Assembly: GCA_031310005.1 (NCBI GenBank)
Contig: CM062379.1
Location: 5,270,001-5,334,000 of the forward strand
DNA from: Dactylellina haptotyla
Taxonomy: Eukaryota > Ascomycota > Orbiliomycetes > Orbiliales > Orbiliaceae
Length of the DNA: 64,000 bases
Direction of reading: 5' to 3'
The notes beneath the pieces were generated by a model. It was not told the DNA's origin and ran no database searches. It saw nothing but the letters and a program-made list of their open reading frames with translations. Numbering within the stretch: the stretch's first letter is position 1; each line of letters begins with the position of its first letter. Shown here piece after piece: positions 25,517-36,452 of the stretch. The position numbers and the translations under genes are program-made.

Positions 25517-27264
25517 ATGTCATCCACAACACTCAACGGAGCTTCTGAAGCCTTTACCTCTACGGCCACTGTTAATGGCGGTGCCCCTCCTACAACCCAA
25601 CTCCCTCCTAGCCCTGAGGCTTCTGAGATTGGTTGGTACTTCGTCGAGTCTTACTACACTAATCTCAATAAGACTCCCGAGAGACTTCACGTGCGTTTAT
25701 ATCTCCCCTCGGGTTTGGATTGGCATCTGCTAACAGTAATATAGTTATTCTACCTTAAACAATCCTCGTTTGTCTGGGGGACTGAAGGCGATAATGTCGC
25801 TGTGTCTCATGGCCGTCACGTAAGTACTGCTAGTGGGGTATAAATATTTGAGTAGAAACTCATCTAACAATGCTGGTAAATAGGAAATCTCCGAGCGTAT
25901 CAAGCAGTTGACTTTCAAGGACTGCAAGGTTCGCGTTAACAATGTCGACTCCCAAGGAAGTTTGAACAATGGTATCATTGTTCAAGTTCTTGGTGACATG
26001 ACAAACAACGGCGAACCCAGCCGGCGCTTCTCCCAGACATTTTTCCTTGCCGAACAAACCAACCCTCGGGGCTACTATGTCTTGAACGATATTTTTAGAT
26101 ACTTGAAGGAAGACGAGGAAGAGGAGATCTCCCAGGAAATCGCGCCGGAGGAAACGGCTGAGGCTTCTGCTGAGCCCGCACCGGAACCGGAGGCTGTCGT
26201 AGAGGAGAAGGAGCTAGAAGTCGAGCCAACAGAGGAGCCCGCTGCTCCTGCCGAGGCTGCAGACGAAAAGGAGGAGACCAAGGAGGAGGTTGCCACTGAA
26301 GAGCCCGAGAAGGTCGAAGAGACTCCAGCTGAGCAAGCGGCCGAGAAGACCGAAGAGCCCGCTGCTGCTCCAGTTGTCCCTGCCGTACCAGTTGTCCCAG
26401 CTGTCCCAGTGATCCCCGCCCAAGCCGAAACCGCCGCGCCAGAGCCTACCGCCGAGGCCACCACTACTGCTCCTGAACCTGTGAAGGAAACCGTCCAGGC
26501 TCCGCCACCAGTCCCACAAGAACTACCAAAGCCTGCTAAGCCAACCAGCTGGGCTGCCCTTCTGGCTTCGAAGACAACCGCACCTGCTGCTCCCACACCG
26601 ACCCAGCCCGCCGCAACTCCTGCTGCCCCAGCGCCAACTCCGGCTCAGGCTCCGGCCCAGGCCCCGGCCACCCCAACCGCCGCCGCTTCGCAGGCAAACA
26701 GCGGCTGGCAGACAACCGAGTCTAGACGCCAGAACCGTCCAGTCTCCATGTCTGCTCCTTCTCAGGCTCAAGGGTTGGCATTTGTGAAGGGTGTTAACGA
26801 GAAGGTTTCTCATGCGGGATTGATGGAAGTCCTGTCGAAGTTTGGAACCGTCAAGAAGTTGGATATCGATTTGAACAAGGTGAGGCGAACTCTAATGTGC
26901 GATGAGTGGTCTGGAAATTAGGTTTGCTAATGCGAAAATTTACAACTAGAAATGCGCGTTTGTTGAGTTCGGTGACGCTTCAGCTCTTCCAGCTGCTGCT
27001 AGAGAGAACCCACACCGTGTCAATGGTCAACCGATCTATGTCGAGGAACGCCGTCCACGCCCCGGTAACTTTGGTGGCCAGCGGGGTGGAGCTCCTTTCA
27101 GAGGAGGTGAACGCCAAGGCAGCCGTGGTTCCCAGCGTGGACCTGGTGATCGTTTCGATAGCTCCCGCAATAGTATCAGCGGTGGACAAGGAAATGTCCG
27201 TGGCGGATCTTACTCCCGGGGCGGCGGAAGGGGTATGGGCGCTGGTGCAGCCTCATCGAACTAG
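25517..27264 (+). CDS. G3BP/Bre5-like RNA-binding protein (NTF2 + RRM + RGG)
   Basis: Exons 25517-25690, 25745-25819, 25884-26879 and 26950-27264 are all in phase 0 and give 519 residues. An NTF2-like domain covers about residues 36-150 (IGWYFVESYYTNLNKTPERL, FVWGTEGDNVAVSHGRH, FLAEQTNPRGYYVLNDIFRY). A long acidic then Ala/Pro-rich low-complexity linker follows, including a PVVPAVP-type repeat. Next come an RRM at about 379-450 (RNP2-like GLAFVKGV, RNP1-like KCAFVEF) and a C-terminal RGG tail. This order is that of animal G3BP and fungal Bre5/Nxt3. These proteins bind RNA, act in stress granules, and partner the deubiquitinase Ubp3 (USP10 in animals). Those roles are from family knowledge. 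The RRM is split by the last intron. The leader carries its own intron. Confidence 0.92.
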
Positions 27265-29274
27265 AGACCCGAGAGGAACACTACTGGCGTTCACTAGGAA
27301 GACTTCCTAAGGTGCCTTGAATGTGCATCTCGGTTGAAGGCCTCCCGGTCATTGGCCTAATGCTCCAACTACTATTCCTGCCCCGTTTACCACCCCATTA
27401 ACACATGATAGCAGTCCCACCTGCTCCACCTCTTCATGTAATTTTTTTTTATTATCCCCTTTTGCTTTTAATTTTCACAAAAGTTTTATCACTTTAGGCA
27501 TGCCACCCTCTACCTACGTTCTTCACGACCACCTACCTCCTTTCAAACCACTACAATCCATAATTTCCTTTCACATTAATGGGCTTTTCACGGTGTCACG
27601 GGCACATGCATTTTTACTATCGGGGCAACGTTTTTGCTTTCAATGTCGTTTTCATCTTACTATTACTCTAATGTTATTTTTCCTCAAGCGACTTCTGGCT
27701 TCGTATATTCTGACATGCTGTTTTTTTTATATGCATTGTCGTATATTTTTCACTGTCCATATCTTCCACTTGCTTTGCCCTTTCCATCATCATTATTTTT
27801 TTTTCCATTTTCATCTTTCAATTTGTTGCTTGGTAACTTTTATGATGAGGCTCATGGAAATGACGACTGTGTTTTCTGCACCTCTTTTCTAAAAGCTTTT
27901 TCCTTGTCCATCCATATTTTTCCTTCGTCACGAAACATAACCCTAGTCCTCGGACGCGCGATTTAACGACCTATGCTTTTATTTCTTGCATACATGGTCA
28001 CTTTCATATGGATGATGCTTGCTGTTTGCATTTTGTCTGGCTGGGATGTCACTGAACGAATAACTGTTAAAAGCATCAGTACTATCTTTGTGTGCACGTG
28101 TGGAGATGGAAGCATTAGGTCCAGCTAGCTAGAACTCCTTTTATCCTAAAAAAAAAAATGAAGTCTTTTGAAAGATGAGAATTTGATACCCCCGAAGCAT
28201 GCAGTTTTCAGTAAAGGTGAAATGATAAAGCAGTTCGGCGTTTCTATTGGATCGTGGCGGTTGAAATGACGGCATGATCACGCTGGTGTCAAACAAAGGC
28301 CATTAAAGGAGCCTCCGGCCGCCTCAACGCGCGGTCTAAAATCCCCATCTTCGAGGCTTCTAAGCTTCTCTGATATATATATATATATACATATACCTGT
28401 GATAGCTTCCAAGCGCCGGTACTTAAACGCGGGCAGCTAAGCAAGGTATATATTGTTGTCTCCAGCCTGCATACGTCGGTACGTGTACTACCGTGCTCGC
28501 GGAGGGAGTCAGTCCTGTTTGCTGCGGCGGAGTCCGCTGTTTGTCTTGGCCCCTCAGCTCGCTCCCCTCAGCTATCCCCGGTTCTCACTCCCTGCGGCCT
28601 ACCTGCTCACACTACTACCTGTTGTACCTGTCGACACGCACGTCGCTGTAAACGCCAGAACCCCCTTCTTGGATAAACGCCGCGGTCCAATATCTTCAGC
28701 CTTGCCCTTCGTATGAGCTTCGAGCGTTGGCCGCCTCGGACTCGATCAGCAGCGTCGAACTGTCTAATCAAGATTGTGCTCGTTCCTTGGCCACGGCGAA
28801 CAAGAAGTGACTCCGTTTTACCCGGAGCCTTTTATATTGACAGTGAGTCCAGATCCGCCCCCTCTCGACATCTCGTCATAAGCAGGACACGCCATCGTGT
28901 CCCAGCAAGCCAGAACTCCTCTTCTGACACGTTCCTCCACGCCGTAGCTACTCTCGAGCCCACCTAAGCCCGATCTTCAATAAGCGCAAGCTCGTAAACC
29001 CACCTCGTTATCGGCGCCAAGCCTTTGGACCTCTGCCTCCCTAACAACCCCAGGAAAATACACCGGCGGTCGCCGTTATTGTTGTCTGTGGCCAGGATCC
29101 AGATCTCTTCTATGGGATACCACAGGCATAGCTTCAGTCGGTCACTCGTTTCAGCACCTCGGCTTCTGTTTCCAGTTCCACCGGATCAACTCCCATAGTC
29201 GATTTGGTGGTACCTCTTGCGACACACTATCTATACCCCAAATCAGCTATCCACATCATATCGGACAGACGACG
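27265..29274. other. gene-free interval before the septin-type gene
   Basis: The first part (to about 27960) is T-rich and is the likely 3' UTR and terminator of the G3BP-like gene. The part from about 28440 is C/T-rich and probably the promoter and leader of the septin-type gene. Open frames at 28453-28716 and 28713-28967 lie in this leader and look non-coding. An AT microsatellite sits at 28373-28395. Confidence 0.5.
28373..28395. repeat. AT dinucleotide microsatellite
   Basis: An (AT)n run of about 16 bases continues into an imperfect ACATATAC tail. It lies in the intergenic region upstream of the septin-type gene. It is a simple repeat, likely variable in length between strains. Confidence 0.75.
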
Positions 29275-31743
29275 ATGCGACCAGCGTCCGGAGACGTATT
29301 GACTGGCAGGTCCAGGAAATCATCTGGTGCAGACCTTTCTCCTGGAACTGTCGATAGTGCTACCAGTAGCACCAGTACCGCTGCCGCATCGCCGTCCATG
29401 ATGACGTACTTTCTTGCCAACGAATCCGCCATGTCCAATGTCTCAGGTTCCACTTCAAGCTCCCAGGCGGCCCCTGCATCCCAACCGCGACGGACCTCGA
29501 TAACATCCCCGAGTGATGCCGAGGACCTCCTGTTACGGCGACGGAGACTGTCTGGAAAGCTCGAAAGAGAGGACACCCTTACTCCTGATACCCCAAAGCC
29601 GATTCCCATATTAGCCCCACCTTTCGCCATCTCTTCCATGTCTGAAGCGGTCAGAGATGATGATGCGGCGAGTGACTGCGAGAAACCACCCTGCGAGGGC
29701 TTGGAATCCGAACCTCTAACTGACGATGAGGACGTGGAACGATCTTCGAACCTATCGTTTCCTCTGTCTATAACGGATACCCTCCCACCGGGTTCTCCGG
29801 CCAAGCCGTTGTCACGAAACTTCTCGCCTGGACCGTCGCTTCCCACAAATTCTTTAGCAAGTACTCGAAACACAAGCTCGAAGTCTCTGGCCGACAGTTT
29901 CGCTGACGGTGAGAATCCCCTATCGGAACTCCAGCCTCGAAAATCGGGTAAAGGGAAAGGTCGAATCACGGATCCTCGTGATCCCACCGTTATCGAGAAC
30001 CTGGACGATTCCACCTTTTCAACGCAATTCATAATGCCAACGATCAAGATGCCCAGCCGGCGCCCGTTCACCGCCCGGGGGAAGGAACTCGGCAGGCTCA
30101 AGATCCTCGTGGCTGGTGATTCCGGTATTGGAAAGACGTCTTTGATCAAATCGATGATCCAGGCGAATGAAGATATCGTGCACGTCGACCCGTGGGTCTA
30201 CACTACCCCCGATAGTTCTGTGACATCCTCATTCTACGGCGGGAAGGATAACTTGGGAACCACCAATGCCCTCACTGAGATATATGGTAGTACAAAGCCG
30301 TATCCGACTTGGTGGAGCGATTTTGAAGATAGTAGGGTGCTCAGGAGGAGGAAGAGCAGCGGGGAGACAGTGTTAGAGCGTAACGTCTGCTTTGTTGATA
30401 CTCCAGGCTATGGGGCTGGCACTTCGGTATATTTTTCTCCTACTTTTCGGATGTGAAATTATGGCTATGGTGCTAACGGCATTCTTAGTACTCCGAATGT
30501 ATCGAGCCGGTTTTCAAATATGTGGAGAGACAGCTCGAGCGAACGACCTCTATCATGAACGGCGATGAAGGAGATCAGCTATCGTTCCTTACAGGCAACG
30601 GCTCACCGCAAGTGGACGTTGTCCTGTATGTGATATTACACAGTATGTCTGAATTTCTACGTTTAAGATTTATCAAGTGACAAATGTCTGACTATGTTGG
30701 CTATTCTAGGACTCAAACCCGTCGATATCGACTTTATGCGCAGACTATCCTCCTTGACAAATGTGTTCCCTGTTATTGCAAAATCCGACACACTGACCGC
30801 AACTCAGACGACTGAACTCAAGTTATCAATTCTCAACGACCTCCGTAACGCTGGTATTCGAGCTTTCCTCTTTGGAAAATCGGCCGACGATGTTGCGCGC
30901 GGTCTTCCATCCTGCCCACCTTTCGCTACCTCCTCAGCCCAAGCACCGGATGAGACTATGGACGCCAGCTTGCTGATGAGCCCTGAATACGTTCCACCCC
31001 TTGTGGCCAGTGAACTGGACGAACTGATCAATCATCTTTTCGACCCGGATAACGCATCTTGGCTACGCCACAGCAGCACCAAGAAGTTTTTGAGCTGGAA
31101 AGCCAGTCATCCGGCTTTGAATCCTACTATTATTCCGAATCCATCGCCGCCCTCCTCATCTACGCAATTGATTAGATCTCGATCGCCGAGTTACGGGAAG
31201 CATAGCAGCCTCATCCCTCTTTCTGGGACGGGTGTGGGACACGGAATTACCGGGACGTCTAGCTCCTTCGTTTTAGCTAGGGTGGCAGATCATACGAGAA
31301 GAGAGGAGCATATGGCGCAACTTCATCTCGCCAAGTGGGCTGCGGATCTGCAGAAGTCCATTAAGGCGGAAAGAGAGCGATTTGAAAGGATCGCAAAGGG
31401 AGATAGAGCTATCTGGCTTACGGAGAAGCTCGGAGAGTGCGTTATAGATGGCAGTTTGGTGCCCTTGGACAAAATGGGCAAGATGCTGGTGAAGACGTCT
31501 AGCGGGGAGACGATGGCGGTGGAGCCTATCGTCCGGTTCGGGAAGGGGGGAAAGATGGGCGCTGCAGGGTTGGACCGGAGGGATCCAATGGGGTGGTTGA
31601 AGCTGAACCAGCAGGTCCGGAAGGGAGCTTACCTCCTGGTGCAGATTACGGGAACCGCGGGGGTTGTGGGGGTGGTCGCGGTCTTCGTGGTTAAGTACGT
31701 TTTTGGAGCTACGCCGGCCTGGATGCAAAGACTCGGGATTTAG
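29275..31743 (+). CDS. septin-type GTPase with a C-terminal hydrophobic segment
   Basis: Exons 29275-30426, 30489-30642 and 30710-31743 join in phase and give 779 residues. The N-terminal 270 residues are Ser/Pro-rich and probably disordered. The septin G domain follows: G1 AGDSGIGKTS (near residue 280), G3 VDTPGYG (near 375), the septin-like stretch HRLKPVDIDFMRRL made by the second splice, and G4 AKSD where most septins have AKAD (near 458). The domain is interrupted by low-complexity stretches. Near the C-terminus GTAGVVGVVAVFVVKYVFG (about 750-768) could cross or enter a membrane, instead of the usual coiled coil. Septins assemble at the cortex and septum. A membrane-tethered role is my inference. 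The protein is clearly divergent from the CDC3/10/11/12 core groups, and I cannot place its class. Confidence 0.85.
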
Positions 31744-32816
31744 ACAATTTCGTTTATTGAGGTCTGTCTCTACGGGTGAAGCTAAGGACTCCTCGTTTGG
31801 AAATACACCTTCGCTATTTTCTTCTTTCTGTCACCCCCTTTCCGAATTTCTTGCAGCCTTTTTATATATATGTGTTTTTGCTTTTGTATTGGATTTCAGT
31901 GATGTAATATTTGCGATATCTTTTCCCCTGGGGCAGCTTGTTTTTTCCACCCTTGCCCTTTTTTGTACGACGATGCATATGCGCGGGGATGTTTTCATTG
32001 CCAGCCGGAGTTGGTTTCCTTTTTTTTTAACATTGCTGTATCTTTTCCCTGTTATATCCCAAGCAATCATGGACACCGGTGTTTCTCCTTCTCACCTGTA
32101 CGTACCTAATCACAGCTATCCGTTAGACGCTTCCCTCCTCCCCTCTCTCTGCAATATAATACAATTCTTCTCCGCTTGATACATCAGACCGTCTATTTTT
32201 ACATTTGTAGACAATACAAGAGGAGTGTTGGGCTACCAGGGTGCTATCGATAGCTGTCCGGATACGAGACCGGGATCTGGCTGATAGTCTGTGCTCGAGC
32301 TCCCTTCCCATTGCAGCCTCAACAGACCCCCAACAACATGTTGGACATCTGCGTGCGTACAGACATACGCCTGATCGATACCTGATATCCAGGTACTCAC
32401 TCTCCGCTAGGAGTCATTCCACGGCGTTCTTCTTTCTTCTTGACCAAGTAGCAACTCCCTTCCTTTCCTTTCCTCTTGCATCTACCTGCATCATCCACCC
32501 ACGGATCATCATTATCTATATCCCTCGTAGTCCCTGCCTTCTCTATGGTGGGTCCCAGGACATCCCGATGGTCACTGCTGTTGGGATCGGTAGCTAACTG
32601 CATGCAGCGTTTGATAAGCGAACAAGCATCGCTCAGATAATTAGCCAATCGATTGCCCCGTTGTGCTCATCGCAAAACCCAAGTACCAGCGACCACCTTA
32701 TCAACTGTAGCCCACCGCCTTCCCTCGCTTTATTTCTCGCTCTAGCGCTCCGAACCCTCTCCCTTCCCTTCATTTATCAAACTTTCAACAAAACAGATAA
32801 TTCTTGAAAAAAAAAC
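31744..32816. other. gene-free interval
   Basis: T-rich 3' UTR-like DNA up to about 32050, then CT-rich promoter and leader-like DNA up to the ATG at 32817. No supported gene. Confidence 0.5.
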
Positions 32817-34268
32817 ATGTCGGATTCAACTCCCCAGAGCCTGAGCAATACAGGCGACTCTGAAGCTCCTACCAGTCCTACCACGGAAACACCCGCCACA
32901 GAACAAAGATCGCTCTCCTCGTCGAAATATATCCCACCGCATCTACGAGCCACACAACCCGTTCTTGCGCCACATTCTCCCGAGAACTCCCACCCTGTCA
33001 CCAAGCTCACTTTCACCGCCAGCGAGGTGGACCAGCATTTCGGCGTCGTCCACGGTGGCACGATAAACTCATCGATCAATAATCACAAAGAACTAGCTTA
33101 TATCCTCATATTCCTGAACCAGCACCCGCAGTACCCTCCCAAGATCTTTATCAAATCGAATTTGGAGCTAGTGTTTAAAGATGCCGCGCAGGGGGGTGAT
33201 ATGAACCCTATCCTGGGGGGTTTGGAAATCCCCTTGTTCGAAGAAGAGAAGGCGGCCGGCAAGCGAGTGTTCAGGTTTAAATCGTGGGTTAGGGTCGCAA
33301 AAGCGGAGAGACTGGAGAAGGGATCCGAAGGGTTGATTGACATGTTGACGGCGAAGTGGAGGAGCGATACCCCGCGTAGGAGTGGGTTCGAGATGCGAGA
33401 GAGAGAGAAATCGAGGAAGGGAGGGGAGGTTACGAAGACTATAGAACGGGGGGCGAACGGTGAGGAGAGGACCGTGGAAAATATTGTGTTCAAGAAGGAT
33501 CCCGATAACGAGCAGGAAGAGGAGGAGAAATATCCTATCTCTCCTATCTCGCCCGTCTCTGGTGGTGGTAATGGCGAGGGGTCGCTCACGCAAAAATTGG
33601 AGAATACGAGACCTCGCAGCGAGTGGGCGTGGAAGAATTCGCTGAGTGTCGACTGGGCTGTTGTTACTTTGGATTTCATCCAGACGGATAAAGGGAATCC
33701 GTTGCACGGGCCGCGAGTTAAGCTTGCCACGCCGGAGCAGAAGCAGGAGAAACTTGAGAAGGAGATTGGAGATTTGCTCAGATCGACTGAATCCATCTCT
33801 TTGGATGATATTGGGGAAGCGAAAGACCATACCGGTGGTACTATACGCGGAAATAAAGGAGACATACCTGGATTCGGTTTGGACGGAGCTGATGATACCA
33901 TTACTCTTATGGTTAACGGCGATCTCGATTCCGTATCCATTCCTTCATCGCCAATGTTGGGACCCGTGACTCCCAAGAAGGGTTCTGCTATCAATCTCTC
34001 GGCATACAGTCTTTCGAAATCCTCTGACAGTCATTTGAACCCTGAGAAAGGTCGTTCAGGTGGTGGTCTCAATGTAAGTAATAGTGACATTTCACAATCT
34101 TACATATCCACCGGAATGGAGGACAGCGTTGTCGAGGACTTTGGTGCTATTAGCGCTACATCTGAGACCGACGCTGACGAGAGTGATCGCTGGAGCGAGC
34201 TCAGTGAACGGGAGGACGAGAACTGGATGGCGGTAGAGCGTGGAGGTATGGCGAAGGAGGTTTACTAG
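32817..34268 (+). CDS. uncharacterised acidic protein with an YIPPHLR motif
   Basis: Single-exon gene of 483 residues. A Ser/Thr-rich N-terminus carries SSSKYIPPHLR, with Tyr at residue 38. The same heptapeptide in the DEAD-box protein DDX3/Ded1 family is a short motif reported to bind eIF4E (YxxxxL-hydrophobic type). A compact region then follows (about 60-185: KLTFTASEVDQHFGVVHGGT, ELAYILIFLNQHPQYPPKIF), then a charged, probably disordered part with Glu/Lys clusters and repeated SPISPVS, a second ordered block around 270-300 (WAWKNSLSVDWAVVTLDFIQ), and an acidic C-terminus. There is no helicase core, signal peptide or membrane span. I do not recognise the family. A link to translation is a hypothesis from the motif only. 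Confidence 0.8.
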   Translation: MSDSTPQSLSNTGDSEAPTSPTTETPATEQRSLSSSKYIPPHLRATQPVLAPHSPENSHPVTKLTFTASEVDQHFGVVHGGTINSSINNHKELAYILIFLNQHPQYPPKIFIKSNLELVFKDAAQGGDMNPILGGLEIPLFEEEKAAGKRVFRFKSWVRVAKAERLEKGSEGLIDMLTAKWRSDTPRRSGFEMREREKSRKGGEVTKTIERGANGEERTVENIVFKKDPDNEQEEEEKYPISPISPVSGGGNGEGSLTQKLENTRPRSEWAWKNSLSVDWAVVTLDFIQTDKGNPLHGPRVKLATPEQKQEKLEKEIGDLLRSTESISLDDIGEAKDHTGGTIRGNKGDIPGFGLDGADDTITLMVNGDLDSVSIPSSPMLGPVTPKKGSAINLSAYSLSKSSDSHLNPEKGRSGGGLNVSNSDISQSYISTGMEDSVVEDFGAISATSETDADESDRWSELSEREDENWMAVERGGMAKEVY

Positions 34269-34646
34269 TGGTCCTTTCTCTTACGATTCGCATCTCGTGC
34301 ACTGGATTGCTTGAGGCTTTAATTTGTTCTCATATCTGACTCTCTTGGCGACTTTTTCCCTTTCCGCTATTTTATGCGGGTTGATTCTGACTTGCGATGC
34401 CTGGGTTTCTGTGTTTGGCGTTCGAGGTGCCGAAGGGGACTTTGGCGTATACTGTTGAACATCTGATTAAGTTTATTTTTCACCTTACTGAAGCTGGTTG
34501 AGCACCTCAGCGTCGCGTCGTTAGTCTCTTTTTCTGTCAATCAATCACGCTTCTCAGCTCAATTTTTTAGAGAATAACATATTATGACATTTTTCTTTCG
34601 AAAATCTGTAAGGGCGTTCTATAGAATAATACTTGAGATTCCTCTC
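34269..34646. other. convergent terminator region
   Basis: A T-rich interval between two convergent genes, the YIPPHLR protein gene (plus) and the F-box gene (minus). It presumably holds both 3' UTRs and polyadenylation sites. No gene seen. Confidence 0.5.
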
Positions 34647-36219
34647 CTAGCATACATAACAACAGTTTATCGGCCGATATATTCGCATCTTATTGCATTG
34701 GGACCCTTTGCTACCATGCTTCTTCCGACAGGCCAGCATCTGTCCAGCGTTTTTTATTAGTTTGTATACATAAGCTTCTGAAGATAAGGGTTCGATCGTA
34801 CCTGCGGGCCGCACCCATTTATCGCGACTCCTCGCATAGAGCGCCCAATCCGGCGCCATGATCAAAGGGCAGTTAGTTCTCCCCTTTATGAAACGTAATG
34901 CCTGCGTATCATGACCGTTCAAGAGGCAATCTATCAGATCCCTAGGTGTTTCTGTACTGAACCCGAATCTCTGTAAGGCAGGCAACATCGCATACTTCAA
35001 ATTCAACGACCGTTGTGCTTCCCATCCGCTGTAGCGCGAAGAGGAACGCTCTATAGTCAAATCTTCTACTTTCCCTAGCGGCCACTCGGCGAACTGCTTC
35101 CACCAGGGTATGGGTAAAGGACCTTTAATACGAAACCTGGTTACGTTCTTTGGTGGCGCGATAAATAAGTCGGAGTGGAATATGACACCCTCGAAATACA
35201 GCGACTGGAGGCTATGAAGATCGTTGAACACAGCTTGGAATTCGGACAGTTTACCCGCAATTTCGTTGACCGAGAACCATTGATACGCTAGCCCCGGACG
35301 TGACAGCCAGGGTATACAAAAAAGCTGTAGTCGTTTCAATCTGACGGTTGCACGGAAGATCCTCGTGAGTGCGGCCACCACTGCCAGCGCGTTACCGGAC
35401 AGCCCGGTCAATCCGAGGTAGGAAGCCTTGCTTCTATCTTCCGGTGTTTCCCAGCGGTTCGGGACCCATCTGTTACGGAGGCCGAGTCGCAGTTCCAGAC
35501 TGGTCAGTTTGGCGAGATCGAAGTGCCAGAGCATGGTGTACATCCTATCCGGTCGCAGGTGGGCATCTGTGCCATCGCTCCCGTCCAAGACGATGGCCAT
35601 CGAGAACTCTTGGGGCGATTTTGAGTGTAGGTACTCTTTCAGAATATCGCAGAGCCTGCCCCGATCTTTCCTGAAACCTTCAAGATCAATGTCTTATGAG
35701 GTTGGTGTTTTGGTTAGCAGATGATATTATTCTGAATATTGCTATGCTATGAATCTGATAAATCGACATGGACTTGGACGACCTACAATTATCAAGATTC
35801 AAGGCTATACGATTCAGTCCAAGCATCTTGGGTATCGCGGTTTCTAGAAATGTCGAAAGCAAGTCACTGTTATCAGGGTCCGGCTCCGATGAATAGGCGG
35901 ATAGATTGAAATTCAACACCAAAGACCGTGTGAATTCGAAACCAGGTAATTCCGAATTCTCGCTCTCTTCGATGGTCTGCAAAAGCCTTTTAATCCCGGC
36001 CCGCCAAATAAACCTCTGCCAGTTCTCGCTACCGGATAGGTGCCATCTGTTTATGCCGCGACCAAAACGCAAAACGGACCATAACTCTCTGTAAGCAATG
36101 GAGTACAGGTACTTGCAGGTGGAAAGGAGAGAGTGGACATCTTTACGGCTGTCGAGGTAGCCAGTTATTTGCAAGAGAATCTCTGGTGGAAGCGTCGTGA
36201 TTCCCGTCGTAGTACTCAT
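34647..36219 (-). CDS. F-box protein
   Basis: Exons on the minus strand are 36219-35787 and 35692-34647, giving 492 residues. The intron has a GTAGGT donor, a TGCTAACC branch and an AAG acceptor. An F-box lies at residues 6-50 (TTLPPEILLQITGYLDSRKD, then HSLLSTCKYLYSIAYRELW), which would bind Skp1 in an SCF ubiquitin ligase. The rest is Leu/Trp-rich and may form irregular leucine-rich repeats (for example FDLAKLTSLELRLGLR and LQSLYFEGVIFHSDLF). It has no WD40 or Kelch repeats, so the substrate class is unknown. F-box proteins of this layout are numerous and fast-evolving in ascomycetes. It diverges from the sirtuin gene across 233 bases. Confidence 0.85.
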
Positions 36220-36452
36220 TTTCGCATAGATACAAGACTACTTCCAACCATCAGCCGCCCTCTCGCACAGTATAAGCTTATAAGCTGAGTTGTGTGGTAT
36301 TCCGAGGACGTACAAGCCAGGATATATATACCCACGACCTACAACGCATTCCTAAACACATTCCTAAACATTTGACGCGCTCCAATACCGCAGTTTATAC
36401 CCAAGTCCACTCTGCAGAGTCCCAATGGGAATCTAAATCCGACCATCATGAC
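36220..36452. promoter_or_regulatory. short divergent promoter, F-box and sirtuin genes
   Basis: Only 233 bases separate the two start codons, so both genes must share this promoter region. It contains a perfect 12-base tandem duplication (CATTCCTAAACA twice, 36347-36370). The coding frame of the sirtuin stays open upstream of its chosen ATG, through the second half of this region. Confidence 0.55.

Noticed and set aside
26075-26596. 173-codon Ala/Ser/Gly-rich open frame antisense to the G3BP-like gene
   Set aside because: It is the complement of the Glu/Ala/Pro-rich linker and is explained by its composition.
28453-28967. two overlapping open frames in the septin-type leader
   Set aside because: Short, C/T-rich leader composition and no domain.
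29256-30149. 297-codon open frame antisense to the septin-type gene
   Set aside because: A shadow of a strongly biased coding frame. Its translation lacks domains, and the plus strand has clear GTPase motifs and splicing.
33098-33994. 298-codon open frame antisense to the YIPPHLR gene
   Set aside because: A mirror frame of the plus-strand gene, with repetitive composition and no recognisable domain.
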